Shown: positions 1 through 9,367 of the stretch, in pieces
Numbering within the stretch: the first letter of the stretch is position 1
Layout: the number at the start of each line of letters is the position of its first letter
Source: an uncultured Litoreibacter sp.
GTDB lineage: Bacteria > Pseudomonadota > Alphaproteobacteria > Rhodobacterales > Rhodobacteraceae
Reading direction: 5' to 3'
DNA length: 64,000 bases
Assembly: GCA_947492995.1 (NCBI GenBank)
Contig: CANLOU010000004.1
Coordinates: 186,001 to 250,000 of the forward strand
The notes under the pieces: model-generated
What the model was told of the DNA's origin: nothing
Database searches by the model: none
What the model saw: the letters and a program-made list of their open reading frames with translations, nothing else
Program-made: the position numbers and the translations under genes

Positions 1-1197
1 CTGGTGGATGCGCGCGACGGGGTGTTGCCCGCCGACGAGATTTTTGCCGACATCCTGCGCCGCAAGAACGCGCATGTGATCCTTGGGGCCAACAAGGCCG
101 AGGGCAAAGCGGGCGAGGCGGGGATGATGGAGGCCTATTCCCTTGGGCTGGGGGAGCCGATTGGCCTGTCGGCCGAGCATGGCGAAGGGATGGCCGATCT
201 GGCCGCGGCCTTGCGCCCCCTGATGGACGCCCATGCCGACACCGCACCAGATGCGGAGCCCGAGGTCGAGGTATCGGTTGAGGAAGACAGCGACGAGGAG
301 CATGTCTATGTTGGCCCCTCTGCGGCCAAGCCGCTGCAGATTGCCGTCGTCGGCCGGCCCAACGCGGGCAAATCAACGCTGATTAACCAAATCATCGGCG
401 AGGAGCGTTTGCTGACCGGCCCTGAGGCCGGGATCACCCGGGACGCCATTTCGGTGGTGACCAACTGGGGCGGCGTCCCGACGCGGATTTTTGACACGGC
501 GGGGATGCGCAAGAAGGCCAAGGTGCAGGAGAAGCTGGAGAAGCTGAGCGTGTCCGACGGGCTGCGCGCGGTGAAGTTTGCGGAAGTGGTGGTTGTGCTA
601 CTGGACGTGGACATCCCGTTTGAGCAGCAGGATTTGCGGATTGCAGACCTGGCGGAACGCGAAGGGCGCGCCGTGGTTTTGGCGGTGAACAAGTGGGACC
701 TTGAGGGCGACAAGCAGGACAAGCTGCGCTCGTTGAAAGAACAATTCACCCGGCTGCTGCCGCAGTTGAAAGGCGCGCCGTTGATTACGGTATCCGCGCT
801 GACGGGGCGCGGGCTGGAGCGGCTTCGCGAGGCCATTCTGGAGGCCCATGAGGTGTGGAACCGCCGGGTGCCGACCTCGCAGCTGAACCGCTGGCTGGTG
901 GGCATGCTGGAGCAGCACCCGCCGCCCGCACCGCAAGGCAAACGCATCAAGCTGCGCTATATGACGCAAGCCAAGGCGCGGCCTCCGGGCTTTGTGGTGA
1001 TGTGCTCGCACCCCGATTTGCTGCCCGCGAGCTACTCGCGGTATTTGGTCAACGGGTTGCGCGAGGATTTCGACATGCCCGGCACGCCGATCCGGATTTT
1101 CCTGCGCTCGCAGGCGGAGGCGAACCCGTTCAAGGGGCGCAAGAAATCCACGCCATCACGGCTGCGCAAGCATATTGAGGGCAAGCGTTCTGATTGA
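1..1197 (+). CDS. der: GTPase Der (EngA), 3' part
   Basis: Ribosome-assembly GTPase with two tandem G domains and a KH-like C-terminal domain, acting in 50S subunit maturation. The frame is open from the first base, so the N-terminal part including the first P-loop lies outside the window; the gene enters at the switch II/G4 part of domain 1 (VDARDGV). The second P-loop, [11 protein letters not shown], is near nt 345-380, DTAG near 495, and NKWD (G4) at 688-699. The C-terminal RNA-binding domain carries the usual [11 protein letters not shown] stretch near 955. An acidic linker joins the two G domains, as is common in the family. It ends at TGA 1195-1197 and converges on dnaB. The family call is secure; only the start is missing. 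Confidence 0.96.
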   Translation: MVDARDGVLPADEIFADILRRKNAHVILGANKAEGKAGEAGMMEAYSLGLGEPIGLSAEHGEGMADLAAALRPLMDAHADTAPDAEPEVEVSVEEDSDEEHVYVGPSAAKPLQIAVVGRPNAGKSTLINQIIGEERLLTGPEAGITRDAISVVTNWGGVPTRIFDTAGMRKKAKVQEKLEKLSVSDGLRAVKFAEVVVVLLDVDIPFEQQDLRIADLAEREGRAVVLAVNKWDLEGDKQDKLRSLKEQFTRLLPQLKGAPLITVSALTGRGLERLREAILEAHEVWNRRVPTSQLNRWLVGMLEQHPPPAPQGKRIKLRYMTQAKARPPGFVVMCSHPDLLPASYSRYLVNGLREDFDMPGTPIRIFLRSQAEANPFKGRKKSTPSRLRKHIEGKRSD

Positions 1198-1359
1198 ATG
1201 AGCGCTGACGCGCGCGACGGGTTTTGCGTTCTTGGGGAATTTCATTCCCCGCCACGCGGGCATCCCCTTGAGGATATTTCCGAACATGGGAAGCGGATTT
1301 GGTCTTCCTTCGTTCAAAAATATCCCGGGGGAGGAGCGTCAGCGACGGGGGCAGAGCCC
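1198..1359. repeat. Facing GGATATTT-type intergenic elements between der and dnaB
   Basis: The gap between the convergent der and dnaB genes holds two copies, in opposite orientation, of a short element found elsewhere in the window. The plus copy is at about 1262-1293 (CCCCTTGAGGATATTTCC then GAACATGGGAAG). The minus copy is at about 1304-1349 and, read on the minus strand, gives CTCCCCCGGGATATTTTTG then AACGAAGGAAG. The two copies form one long imperfect inverted repeat with GGAAG/CTTCC at its centre. A small GGGGC-AGA-GCCCC hairpin (1348-1360) sits right after the dnaB stop. A bidirectional transcription end is a reasonable inference, but there is no clean T-tract. Confidence 0.6.
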
Positions 1360-2859
1360 CTAAAATCCCTCGCCGCCGCCACCGTCGTTTTGCCATGGTT
1401 TGACGAGGTTGCCGAAGCGGGTGTAGCGGCCCTCGAAGGAGAGCTCGACTGTGCCGATGGGGCCGTGGCGCTGCTTGCCGATGACCACCTCTGCCTTGCC
1501 ATGGAGGTTTTCCATTTCCTGCTGCCATACGGCCATTTTTTCAAGGTCGTGATCGCCGGGTTTCTCGCGTTCTTTGTAATATTCTTCGCGGTAGACGAAC
1601 ATTACCACGTCGGCGTCCTGCTCGATTGAGCCGGATTCGCGCAGGTCGGAGAGCTGCGGGCGCTTGTCCTCGCGGTTTTCGACCTGACGCGACAGCTGGG
1701 ACAGCGCGATGACGGGGATGTCGAGCTCCTTGGCGATGGCTTTGAGACCTTGGGTGATCTCGGAGACCTCGTTGACGCGGCTGTCTTTGGCCGTCGCGGG
1801 ACGGACCAGTTGCAGGTAGTCGACGATGATGACGTCGAGGCCGTAGGTGCGTTTCAACCGGCGGGCGCGGGCGGCCAGTTGGGAGATGGGAAGCGCGGGC
1901 GTGTCGTCGATGAAGAGGGGGCAGGATTCGAGCGATTTCGCGGCTTCCACGAAGCGGCGGAATTCGGTTTCGGTCATGTCGCCTTTGCGGATCTGCTCGG
2001 AGGGGACCTCGGAGGCCTCAGACAGCACCCGTGCGGCCAGCTGTTCGGCGGACATCTCCAGCGAGAAGAAGCCGACGGAGCCGCCTTCGATAGCGCCTTC
2101 GACGCCCTGATCGGTCATGCCCTTTTTGTAGGCCTTTGCGATGTTGAAGGCGATGTTGGTGGCCAGCGAGGTTTTGCCCATGGAGGGGCGGCCGGCGAGG
2201 ATCAGCAAGTCAGACCGGTGCAGCCCGCCGAGTTTCTTGTCGAGATCGGTGAGGCCGGTGGAGGTGCCGGCCATGCCGCCTTCGCGCATATACGCGTTGT
2301 TGGCGACCTGTACGGCGTCCGTGACGGCCTTGAGGAAACTTTGGAACCCGCTATCTGATTTGCCTTCTTCGCCGAGCGCATAGAGGCGCTGTTCGGCGTC
2401 GACGATCTGGCTTTTGGGATCACTTTCCGTGTCGACGGTCTGGGCCTTGGCCGAGATTTCTTCGCCAAGTTCAATCAACTCGCGGCGGATGGCGAGGTCG
2501 TAGACCATTTGCGCGTAATCCCGGGCCGCGAAGGCGGAAATGGACGCGCCTTGCAGGCGGACGAGATAGGCGGGCCCGCCGAGTTCTTTTAACCCGTCAT
2601 CTTCCTCGAAATACGGTTTCAGGGTGACGGGAGAGACCAGCAGGTTTTTGTGGATGCGGGCGGCGGCGGTCTCGAAAATGCGGCGGTGCACGGGGTCGAA
2701 AAAGTGCTCGGGGCTGACGATGGAGGCGACGCGGTCCATCACATCATTGTTGGTCAGGATCGCACCAAGCAACTGTTGTTCAGCTTCGATGTTATGGGGG
2801 AGGGCGGCCACGGTTTCGGCTGCTGCGGGTTCCCCCTGCATATTGCTCATATCGTTCAT
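1360..2859 (-). CDS. dnaB: Replicative DNA helicase DnaB
   Basis: Hexameric 5'-3' helicase that unwinds DNA at the replication fork. The 499-residue protein has the N-terminal DnaB domain (about 20-125, starting PHNIEAEQQLLG), a linker, and a RecA-like C-terminal domain with Walker A GRPSMGKTS near residue 223-231 and Walker B DVIIVDYLQL near 342-351. The C-terminal LSQLSR and QLSDLRESG motifs are present. A charged insertion after Walker A (about 245-260) makes it slightly longer than the E. coli protein. ATG at 2859 matches the family start region. It is transcribed towards der, and no partner gene lies upstream. Confidence 0.97.
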   Translation of the reverse strand: MNDMSNMQGEPAAAETVAALPHNIEAEQQLLGAILTNNDVMDRVASIVSPEHFFDPVHRRIFETAAARIHKNLLVSPVTLKPYFEEDDGLKELGGPAYLVRLQGASISAFAARDYAQMVYDLAIRRELIELGEEISAKAQTVDTESDPKSQIVDAEQRLYALGEEGKSDSGFQSFLKAVTDAVQVANNAYMREGGMAGTSTGLTDLDKKLGGLHRSDLLILAGRPSMGKTSLATNIAFNIAKAYKKGMTDQGVEGAIEGGSVGFFSLEMSAEQLAARVLSEASEVPSEQIRKGDMTETEFRRFVEAAKSLESCPLFIDDTPALPISQLAARARRLKRTYGLDVIIVDYLQLVRPATAKDSRVNEVSEITQGLKAIAKELDIPVIALSQLSRQVENREDKRPQLSDLRESGSIEQDADVVMFVYREEYYKEREKPGDHDLEKMAVWQQEMENLHGKAEVVIGKQRHGPIGTVELSFEGRYTRFGNLVKPWQNDGGGGEGF

Positions 2860-3136
2860 GTCGCGCGTCCCCTACTCGTAACTTTTGGCCCCATGATGGA
2901 TGTGTCCGATCTGGGGAAACCGATCAATGTGGGAATCCTGTGGATCGTTTGGGGATTGGTTTTTTCGGCGAATTAGGGGTGCATCTTGCGTTGAAAGGGG
3001 GGTGTTGGTCAAGATGTGGTGGTTTGGCGGCGGATCGCCGCTGCAAGTTTATTTTTGGTCAGACGGGTTGATCTGGGGGCCTGTTTGAGCGCGTCTGAGT
3101 CGTTTGACGCGTCTTGGCGCGACGGCGTCGAATCGA
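2860..3136. other. Intergenic gap upstream of dnaB
   Basis: About 277 bases between the dnaB start and the pyrE stop. Short open frames exist, but none has a convincing ribosome binding site or protein-like composition. It presumably holds the dnaB promoter on the minus strand. I see no clear hairpin or repeat. Confidence 0.4.
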
Positions 3137-3826
3137 TCAGGACGGGTTGGCGGCCTGCCAGGCCTTCTGCCAGTCGCGCGGTGCTTTGAGGAATGTTTCG
3201 ACCTCGGCCAGCGTGTCCGCGTCAAAGGCTTCTTGTTCCTTTGCGACGGCCAGCACGTCCCACCATGTGCACAGGTGATGGAGCGTCACACCGTGATCGC
3301 CCAGCTTTGAAATCGTCTCCGGGAAGATGTCGTAATAGAAGATGACGGCAGTGTGCGCGCAGGTGGCACCGGTGTCGCGGATAGCGTCAACGAAGCTGAG
3401 CTTTGAGCCGCCATCGGTGGTCATATCCTCGACCAGCAGCGCGTTTTGGCCCTCGCTCATTTCGCCCTCGATCCGGGCGTTGCGGCCATAGCCCTTGGGC
3501 TTTTTGCGCACATAGGTCATGGGCAGCGCCATGCGTTCGGCTACGAGGGCTGCGAAGGGGATGCCAGCCGTTTCCCCACCGGCGATGTTGTCGAAAGTTT
3601 CAAACCCCGCATTGCGCATGATCGTGACGGTCAGGAAATCCATCAGGGTGGAGCGGATGCGCGGGTAGGAAATCAGCTTGCGGCAGTCGATATAGCTGGG
3701 AGAGGGCAGGCCGGAGGCAAGGATGAACGGGTCCTTGGTGTTGAAGTTCACGGCCTTGATTTCAAGCAGCATGGCGGCGGAGAGGCGGGCGATTTCGCTT
3801 GCGGTGGGGTAGCTGGAGGGGATCAT
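3137..3826 (-). CDS. pyrE: Orotate phosphoribosyltransferase
   Basis: Transfers ribose 5-phosphate from PRPP to orotate, the fifth step of de novo pyrimidine synthesis. The PRPP-binding loop [12 protein letters not shown] and the orotate-side segment [20 protein letters not shown] are intact. The frame stays open upstream, but ATG at 3826 is chosen because AAGGAC lies about 7 bases before it and the protein then starts [15 protein letters not shown], giving 229 residues, usual for this family branch. It lies 61 bases after pyrC on the same strand, so the two probably form a pyrC-pyrE operon. Confidence 0.95.
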   Translation of the reverse strand: MIPSSYPTASEIARLSAAMLLEIKAVNFNTKDPFILASGLPSPSYIDCRKLISYPRIRSTLMDFLTVTIMRNAGFETFDNIAGGETAGIPFAALVAERMALPMTYVRKKPKGYGRNARIEGEMSEGQNALLVEDMTTDGGSKLSFVDAIRDTGATCAHTAVIFYYDIFPETISKLGDHGVTLHHLCTWWDVLAVAKEQEAFDADTLAEVETFLKAPRDWQKAWQAANPS

Positions 3827-3852
3827 TTCGGTGTCCTTTTTGCGGCCGTCGG

Positions 3853-3887
3853 AGCCTCCGGCGGGGATATTTCTGGAACAATGATGG
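3853..3887 (+). repeat. GGGGATATTT-type intergenic element, copy between pyrC and pyrE
   Basis: Plus-strand text CTCCGGCGGGGATATTT followed by CTGGAACAATGATGG. The same core with GGAACAATGATGG occurs in opposite orientation near 35023-35055. Here the element lies antisense to the pyrC-pyrE operon. Confidence 0.6.
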
Positions 3888-4919
3888 TTACGTGACGCGC
3901 CAGTGGAGCGGCATTTGCGGGTCAAACACGGTAACTGGGCCTGCGCCTGTATTGATTTTGGCAGGGTAAGGGACGGGGTCGCCTTTGGTGAGCGTTATCG
4001 TGCCCTCATTCGCGGGTAGCTTGTAGAAGGCGGGTCCGTTGAGAGAGGTGAATTTTTCCAAATGCTCGAGTTTGTTTTCCTGCTCGAACACCTCGGCGAG
4101 GATGGAGAGCGTGTTGGTGGCCGTGAAGCAGCCGGCGCAGCCGCAGGCATGTTCTTTCAGATCGTCAGTATGGGGGGCTGAATCTGTGCCGAGGAAGAAA
4201 TGCGGATCGCCTGACGTGGCGGCCGCGACGAGCGCCAGGCGGTGCTGTTCACGCTTGGCGACGGGCAGGCAATAGTAATGCGGCTTGATGCCGCCGACGA
4301 GGATGTGGTTGCGGTTGATGACCAGATGGTGCGTCGTGATGGTGGCGGCGATGTCGTTGTTTTCCTTGACGTAATCGACGCCGTCTTTGGTAGTGATATG
4401 TTCTGAGATCACCCGCAATCCGGGGATGTTGCGGCGCAGCGGATCGAGGACCGTGTCGATGAAGACGGCTTCGCGGTCAAAAATGTCGACATCGGGGTCG
4501 GTGACCTCGCCGTGGATGCAAAGTGGTAGGCCGATCTGGGCCATGGTTTCCAACTGGCGGCGCACGTTTTTGAAGTCCTTGACGCCGGAGGCGGAGTTGG
4601 TGGTGGCGCCCGCGGGGTAGAGTTTGACGGCCGTGATGAGGCCGATCTCATGGGCGGCGCGCAGGTCTTTGACGTCGGTGTCTTCGGTCAGATAGAGCGT
4701 CATCAGCGGCTGGAAGTCGGAATTGTCGGGCTTTGCGGCCATGATGCGGTCGCGGTATTCGGCGGCATCCTTGGCGGTGACCACCGGCGGCACCAGATTG
4801 GGCATGATGATGGCGCGGGCGAAATGGCGGGCGGTTTCGGGCAGCACGCCTTTGAGCATCTCGCCATCGCGTAGGTGCAGATGCCAATCGTCGGGGCGGC
4901 GTATGGTCAGTGTGGTCAT
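3888..4919 (-). CDS. pyrC: Dihydroorotase (class II)
   Basis: Zinc enzyme that cyclises carbamoyl aspartate to dihydroorotate in pyrimidine synthesis. The protein begins [19 protein letters not shown], where the HxH zinc ligands sit at residues 13 and 15. The lysine that becomes carboxylated is in AVKLYPAG, and the catalytic aspartate is in [11 protein letters not shown] at 4919 gives 343 residues, the normal length for the E. coli-type class II enzyme; a GGGGGACG stretch lies just upstream. The frame runs open further 5' but that extension is low-complexity and lacks family similarity. It is the first gene of the pyrC-pyrE pair. Confidence 0.96.
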   Translation of the reverse strand: MTTLTIRRPDDWHLHLRDGEMLKGVLPETARHFARAIIMPNLVPPVVTAKDAAEYRDRIMAAKPDNSDFQPLMTLYLTEDTDVKDLRAAHEIGLITAVKLYPAGATTNSASGVKDFKNVRRQLETMAQIGLPLCIHGEVTDPDVDIFDREAVFIDTVLDPLRRNIPGLRVISEHITTKDGVDYVKENNDIAATITTHHLVINRNHILVGGIKPHYYCLPVAKREQHRLALVAAATSGDPHFFLGTDSAPHTDDLKEHACGCAGCFTATNTLSILAEVFEQENKLEHLEKFTSLNGPAFYKLPANEGTITLTKGDPVPYPAKINTGAGPVTVFDPQMPLHWRVT

Positions 4920-5088
4920 GATATGCGTCCCCCGAAGCAGCGTTTCAGGGTCATTTAGCGGGTTCGGGGCAGGGTGGCCAGAGGGGAGAGGCCGCGGGCC
5001 GGAAATTGCTGATTTTGCGGCCCGCAGCGATTGCGCTGTGAGGTGCCGCGTCCTTGGGGTAGGCTGAAAAGAAAAAACGAGAGCAGGT

Positions 5089-5388
5089 ATGATGAGAGCA
5101 ATTGGATTTAGCTTGGCATGTGTTGGTTTGGCGGCCTGCACCCCACCCGCAATCGCTGTGAAAACCGTGCGCGAGGCGGTGCCGTCCGAGGTTGTGAGCT
5201 GCGCTGAATTGGGCCGCGTCACCGGGGTGCCGGGGGTGTATGGCCCGCTGGCCAAGGTGGGCCTGAACGACGCGCGGAACGTGGCGAAGCGGACCGCGTT
5301 GGAGCAGGGCGCGAACACGGTGGTGTTCGACGAGATCCCTGCCGGAGAGACCGTGTATCAGGTCGAAGGGACCGCCTACACCTGCTGA
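5089..5388 (+). CDS. Small lipoprotein, DUF4156-like
   Basis: A 99-residue exported lipoprotein. The N-terminus [17 protein letters not shown] is a short signal peptide ending in a lipobox (LAAC), so Cys17 is the likely lipidated residue. The mature part has CAELGRVTG and [10 protein letters not shown], a spacing that fits the DUF4156 family of small outer-membrane lipoproteins of unknown function, and ends in TYTC. Two ATG codons are adjacent at the start; GAGAGCAGGT precedes them as ribosome binding site. It is a single gene between the minus-strand pyr operon and the minus-strand glycan operon. The family call is by eye. Confidence 0.75.
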   Translation: MMRAIGFSLACVGLAACTPPAIAVKTVREAVPSEVVSCAELGRVTGVPGVYGPLAKVGLNDARNVAKRTALEQGANTVVFDEIPAGETVYQVEGTAYTC

Positions 5389-5471
5389 ACGGGCGGAATT
5401 TGCCTGTGAATATGCAACTTTTGGGGGCGGTTCTGGGCTAGGATTGACTGATTTCTTGACCTTTTGCGACA

Positions 5472-7352
5472 TTAGCCCGCATTTTGCAGCCTGCGGCGCT
5501 TTTTGAAGGCGTTGGCGAAGCGTTGCAGCCTTGCGTCCTGGCCGCGCTCTTTCAGATAGCCTTCCATGGCCTGGCGGTAGAGGTAGATGTCTTTGCGGGC
5601 GCGGATGGTTTTGTAGAAGTCTGACGGGTCCAACTGGCCTTTGACGCCGTCCTCCATGATGGGTTTCAGCGCGTCCATGCGGTTGAGCACCAGCGCGGAT
5701 TTGTGGCCGATGCCAGGGCCTTTGAGGTGGATCAGGTTCTTGCCTTGCAGGCGGTCGACATGTTTGCGGTCGCCTTCGTGGAACTGGTCGTAGATCAGGT
5801 AGATTTTGGAGGCGGTGCCGGTCTCTAGCGCGGCATCGGAATAGGGCAGCGACCAATCGGCGGCGCGGCCTTTGCCGAAGCGGTTTTCCCAAGGGACCTC
5901 CGCCTCATCGAGCGTGGTTTGCGGGCTGAAGGCCACGACGGTGCAGCCCGGGGCCAGCGACGAGAAGGTGAGGGCGCCGAACGCGCCCATGGAGGTGCCG
6001 ACGAAGGCCACCTTTTGGAAGCCGCGGAAGAAGCCGTCGTCGCGGAGTTTTTCCAGCTGGTCAATCAGGTCGGCATTGCGGAACCATGTGGGGGTTTGGG
6101 CGTAGATGCCCAGATGCGAGAAGGCGCGATCTTCGCAGAATTTTTGCGCCCATGGTTCGCGTTGATAGGCCTCGTTGCCGGCCTGGCTGAGATTGTCGAA
6201 GCTGACGACCAGCTGGTCGCGGGAGCGTTCGACGAAGGAGCAGCTGTAATCGCCAAATTTGCGGAACCAGCCGTCGCGCTCGCCCGCTGGGTAGATTTCG
6301 CGGTACCACGAGGGGGGCGTGAATTCTTGCTCCAGCTCATTTGCGGGTTCCGGGGCGGGGGCGTCTTCGGCGACCAGTTCGGCTTCTTGCTTGCGGCGGC
6401 GTTGCAGGTTGCCGATGGCCTTGAACATGGCCTCGGTCGCGGCGGCGCGGTCTTGAAGCTGTTCGGCTTTTTCGTCTTGTGCCGTTTTGCCATCGCCCTG
6501 CAAATCCTGAGCGGAGAAGAAGGCTTCGTGGTCGGGCATGAAACGTTTGACCAGTTTTTGGTTCTCGGCGGCCATGATTTCCATCAACTCGCGGCGCTCA
6601 GAGCGGGTGAAGACGTCGCGGGACTTGATGGTGCCGGGGTGGTCGATGGCGATCAGCTCGCGGATGACCTCGCGCACGTTGAAGTCGGTATGCTCGCCCA
6701 TTGTGGCCAGTGTCTCGGACATCTCGGCGGAGAAAGTCTTGTTTGCAAAGTCTTTTTGCAGCTTCATGCCGGGAGAGATTTCGATGCCGAGCTGATCGGC
6801 GAAGTCCAGAACCACGTCGCCACCAATAAGCGTTTTGGGGCCGAAGGGGCGTAGAATGATGTTCTCCGCGCCAAAGGCACGGGCATAGGCATTGGCCACG
6901 TCGTAATAGCGCACCAGCTTGCGGCTATCGGCCAGAAAGGCCTGCCGGTCTGGGTCGATGCGGTTGTTTTTTAGGAACTGTTTGTAGAGCGCCTCTAGAT
7001 AGCTGTCCTGACGGCGGACGTAGCAGATGACCTTGGTGCGGTCTTTCATGCTGTCAGGCACGACTTGGGTCAGTTTGCGGGTTGTGTGGGGGTTAAACAG
7101 CAGCTCGGAGGTGACGACGTGCTTGGCGTCAGGCATGGTATCGGCTTCGCGCTGGATGGCGTCAAACAGCTTGTCGCTTTCGCCCATGCGGGCGGCGGCG
7201 GCCAGTTGATTATGGGCAATATGCGTGCGCCCGGCCTCGACAAAATTGACGGTGCCATCGGCGCGCAGCCGGTCCTGATTATCGTTCAAGAACCCCTGTA
7301 ACGAGGTTGTCCCCGTTTTAGGAGATCCTATGTGCAGCCAAATCTGCCCCAT
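5472..7352 (-). CDS. Sulfotransferase-like / alpha-beta hydrolase-like fusion protein
   Basis: A 626-residue two-domain protein. Residues about 1-250 look like a PAPS-dependent sulfotransferase: IWLHIGSPKTGTTSLQ matches the 5'-phosphosulfate loop, and CYVRRQDSYLEALYKQF matches the 3'-phosphate-binding region. Residues about 350-620 resemble an alpha/beta hydrolase with nucleophile elbow GTSMGAFG and a later GIGHKSA that could supply the histidine. This second half is a clear paralogue of the next gene upstream (7383-8357), sharing SPQ-TLD and the DFYK/EFYK-ARR region. ATG 7352 is preferred (AGGACAG upstream) over an in-frame TTG at 7373. It is the last gene of the minus-strand glycan operon. 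The substrate is unknown; sulfation and trimming of a surface polysaccharide is inference. Confidence 0.75.
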   Translation of the reverse strand: MGQIWLHIGSPKTGTTSLQGFLNDNQDRLRADGTVNFVEAGRTHIAHNQLAAAARMGESDKLFDAIQREADTMPDAKHVVTSELLFNPHTTRKLTQVVPDSMKDRTKVICYVRRQDSYLEALYKQFLKNNRIDPDRQAFLADSRKLVRYYDVANAYARAFGAENIILRPFGPKTLIGGDVVLDFADQLGIEISPGMKLQKDFANKTFSAEMSETLATMGEHTDFNVREVIRELIAIDHPGTIKSRDVFTRSERRELMEIMAAENQKLVKRFMPDHEAFFSAQDLQGDGKTAQDEKAEQLQDRAAATEAMFKAIGNLQRRRKQEAELVAEDAPAPEPANELEQEFTPPSWYREIYPAGERDGWFRKFGDYSCSFVERSRDQLVVSFDNLSQAGNEAYQREPWAQKFCEDRAFSHLGIYAQTPTWFRNADLIDQLEKLRDDGFFRGFQKVAFVGTSMGAFGALTFSSLAPGCTVVAFSPQTTLDEAEVPWENRFGKGRAADWSLPYSDAALETGTASKIYLIYDQFHEGDRKHVDRLQGKNLIHLKGPGIGHKSALVLNRMDALKPIMEDGVKGQLDPSDFYKTIRARKDIYLYRQAMEGYLKERGQDARLQRFANAFKKRRRLQNAG

Positions 7353-7382
7353 GGTAACCGCCTGTCCTGCCAATGTTTTTCA

Positions 7383-8357
7383 TTATTTGCCCCCGGTTTT
7401 CCCGGTCGCAATTTTCTTGCGTTCACCGGGCGGGGTTATGCCGCGTTTTTTCAGCAGCTCGTTGGCCGCATTCAACTTGCGGCGGAAAACAGGCCCATTG
7501 CCTTGGGCCAACACAAATTCGGCAAGCCGCGCCACCATCAGGGGGTGCTTCTTGTCGTCAATTCGAAGGAGGAAGTCCCGCAGGTAGCGGCGAAAACCGC
7601 GCCTTGCCCGCAAGAGCTTGTAAAATTCGGTGGTGGTCATGGTGCCGTCGACGCAGCCCGACACGATGGGCTGAAGGATGCCCATCTGGATCAGGCCCGA
7701 CGCGATGCGGTGCCCCTGAAACCGGCATTTCAGCTTTTTGACGTTTGCGCCTTGGAAAAGGGCGGCGTGCATGGCGTCAGGGCGTTCGAGCGGGTCGTAG
7801 AGGATGAAGACGTTTTTAGCCTTCTCCGTCATGTGGGGCGCATAGCCGTAATCGCCGCTGAAATCGCGGATCCATGCGACTTGGTAGCGGCGTTCCCATG
7901 AACACAGGTCGCGGTCGAGCGTCGCTTGCGGGCTGATGGCCACCACGGATGCACCGGGGCAGGCGGCAGAGAAGGCGCAAGCCCCATAGCCGCCCATGGA
8001 TGCGCCATAGAAGACGACCTTGTCGAATTGGTCGAAAAACTTCTCTTTCTTGAGGCGGTCGAAGAAGGCGTAGACGTCTTCGTCGCGGTACCAGCTCCAA
8101 TCATGGGCCATCATGCCAAGGATGGACCAGCCTTGCTTTTGCACGAAGCCGAAGCCCCATGGCAGCCGGTTGCCGTGTTCATAGACGTGGTCGAGGTTTT
8201 CAAAGGTCACGATCAGCGTTTTGCCGGATTTTACGAACAGGGCGGAGTGGTCGTCGCCGATCTTTTCGAAGAAGCCGTATTTGTCGCCCATGGCCTGCAG
8301 CTCGTTGTCCCAGGCGTCGCGGTCCATGCCGTCAGGGTTCGCGTCCAGTTCAATCAT
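7383..8357 (-). CDS. Alpha/beta hydrolase-like protein of the glycan cluster
   Basis: A 324-residue protein with nucleophile elbow GASMGGYG (about residue 125), an SPQATLD stretch and a histidine in FQGHRIAS, arranged as in an alpha/beta hydrolase. No signal peptide is visible, so it is probably cytoplasmic. It is homologous to the C-terminal half of the neighbouring sulfotransferase fusion. ATG 8357 overlaps the stop of the upstream glycosyltransferase as ATGA, so translation is probably coupled. A longer open extension upstream lies inside the previous gene and is not credible. Esterase or deacylase activity on a sugar chain is a guess from context. Confidence 0.7.
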   Translation of the reverse strand: MIELDANPDGMDRDAWDNELQAMGDKYGFFEKIGDDHSALFVKSGKTLIVTFENLDHVYEHGNRLPWGFGFVQKQGWSILGMMAHDWSWYRDEDVYAFFDRLKKEKFFDQFDKVVFYGASMGGYGACAFSAACPGASVVAISPQATLDRDLCSWERRYQVAWIRDFSGDYGYAPHMTEKAKNVFILYDPLERPDAMHAALFQGANVKKLKCRFQGHRIASGLIQMGILQPIVSGCVDGTMTTTEFYKLLRARRGFRRYLRDFLLRIDDKKHPLMVARLAEFVLAQGNGPVFRRKLNAANELLKKRGITPPGERKKIATGKTGGK

Positions 8358-9364
8358 GCGGCCACCTCCGCGCGTTTGCGCCCAAAGAGTTCCATTTTGG
8401 GCGTAATTTCTTCCATCAAGCGGCGGCCCATCTCGGAGGCTGCGACCTTGTCGATGGCGTTGCGGTGCCATTTGACAGAGGCCTTGTGCAGCTTGCGCAG
8501 AACCGGGTCGGCGAGGAGCGCCTCGTAGGCCTCTTTCGCGGCGGGGAGGCGGGGTTGGATCGAGTGATCTGCCTCTTCGTTGCGGTTCATGTTGTGCCAA
8601 TAGTCTGCGCCCAGAATGTCGGGCGTATAGGCGCGGCCGCGGACCACTTTCATCAGATAATTTTCGCGGGTGCGCAGGGCGTAATGGTTGATTTGGGCGA
8701 GCTTGTAGCCTGCGGTGTGGCGGTTCATGCGCCAGCTGCCCTTGTGGTAGCTGGCGGGCATCGGATCACCGGACCCGTTCACCCAGTTCAGCGCATCCCA
8801 GTCATCATGGCGCGCCTTCTTGGGGCGATGGCAGCCGACCACTTTGATGGGCTTGGTGCGGTGCAGCGTTTTCATGCCCCATGCCTGAATGGGCGAGGGG
8901 CAGTGATGCGGGGCCGCGCGGCGCAGTTTTTCGGTCAGGAAGTCATCGTTGAAGAAGGTCTGGTCGCCGCTGCCGAACAGCCGCCATGTCATTGAAATAC
9001 ATTGCGATTGTGGCACCGCGGCGGTCAACGCCCGGATCGAATGATCGCCGGTGTGGACGTTGATAAACTCGTCCGCGTCGATCACCGCGACCCAGTCGGC
9101 GTCTTGGTAGGCCTGTTCCTTTGGGGCTGCGCGGTAGGCGCGCACCTGATGCGATTTGCGCTGCCCTTCGGCGTAGGCATTGTCGCGATGCGTCAGCACG
9201 CCCATCAGCGCCAACCGGTCAAGAATGGCGTCAGTGCCGTCCTCGCAATCGTTGGAATAGACCAGCAGGTGATCGAACCCGATGGACAGATGGTAGGCCA
9301 CCCATTCGAGGATAAAGGGCCCCTCGTTCTTCATGCAGGTCAGGATCAGGTAACGGTCGGGCAT
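8354..9364 (-). CDS. Glycosyltransferase family 2-like protein
   Basis: A 336-residue protein starting RYLILTCMKNEGPFILEW, the hallmark of the Glyco_tranf_2_4 type (PF13704-like) glycosyltransferases. VAVIDADEFINVH gives the DxD metal-nucleotide site, and later KVVGCHRPKKAR and KLAQINHYALRTRENYLMK segments recur in its relatives at 11087-12118 and in the C-terminal half of 12105-14378. It probably transfers a sugar to a cell-surface glycan in the cytoplasm. It lies 3 bases after the GT-methyltransferase gene and overlaps the hydrolase gene by 4 bases. The acceptor and donor are unknown. Confidence 0.85.
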   Translation of the reverse strand: MPDRYLILTCMKNEGPFILEWVAYHLSIGFDHLLVYSNDCEDGTDAILDRLALMGVLTHRDNAYAEGQRKSHQVRAYRAAPKEQAYQDADWVAVIDADEFINVHTGDHSIRALTAAVPQSQCISMTWRLFGSGDQTFFNDDFLTEKLRRAAPHHCPSPIQAWGMKTLHRTKPIKVVGCHRPKKARHDDWDALNWVNGSGDPMPASYHKGSWRMNRHTAGYKLAQINHYALRTRENYLMKVVRGRAYTPDILGADYWHNMNRNEEADHSIQPRLPAAKEAYEALLADPVLRKLHKASVKWHRNAIDKVAASEMGRRLMEEITPKMELFGRKRAEVAA

Positions 9365-9367
9365 GCG

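Noticed and set aside
4920-5318. N-terminal extension of the dihydroorotase frame
   Set aside because: No family similarity, low-complexity text, overlaps the lipoprotein gene; the enzyme starts at 4919.
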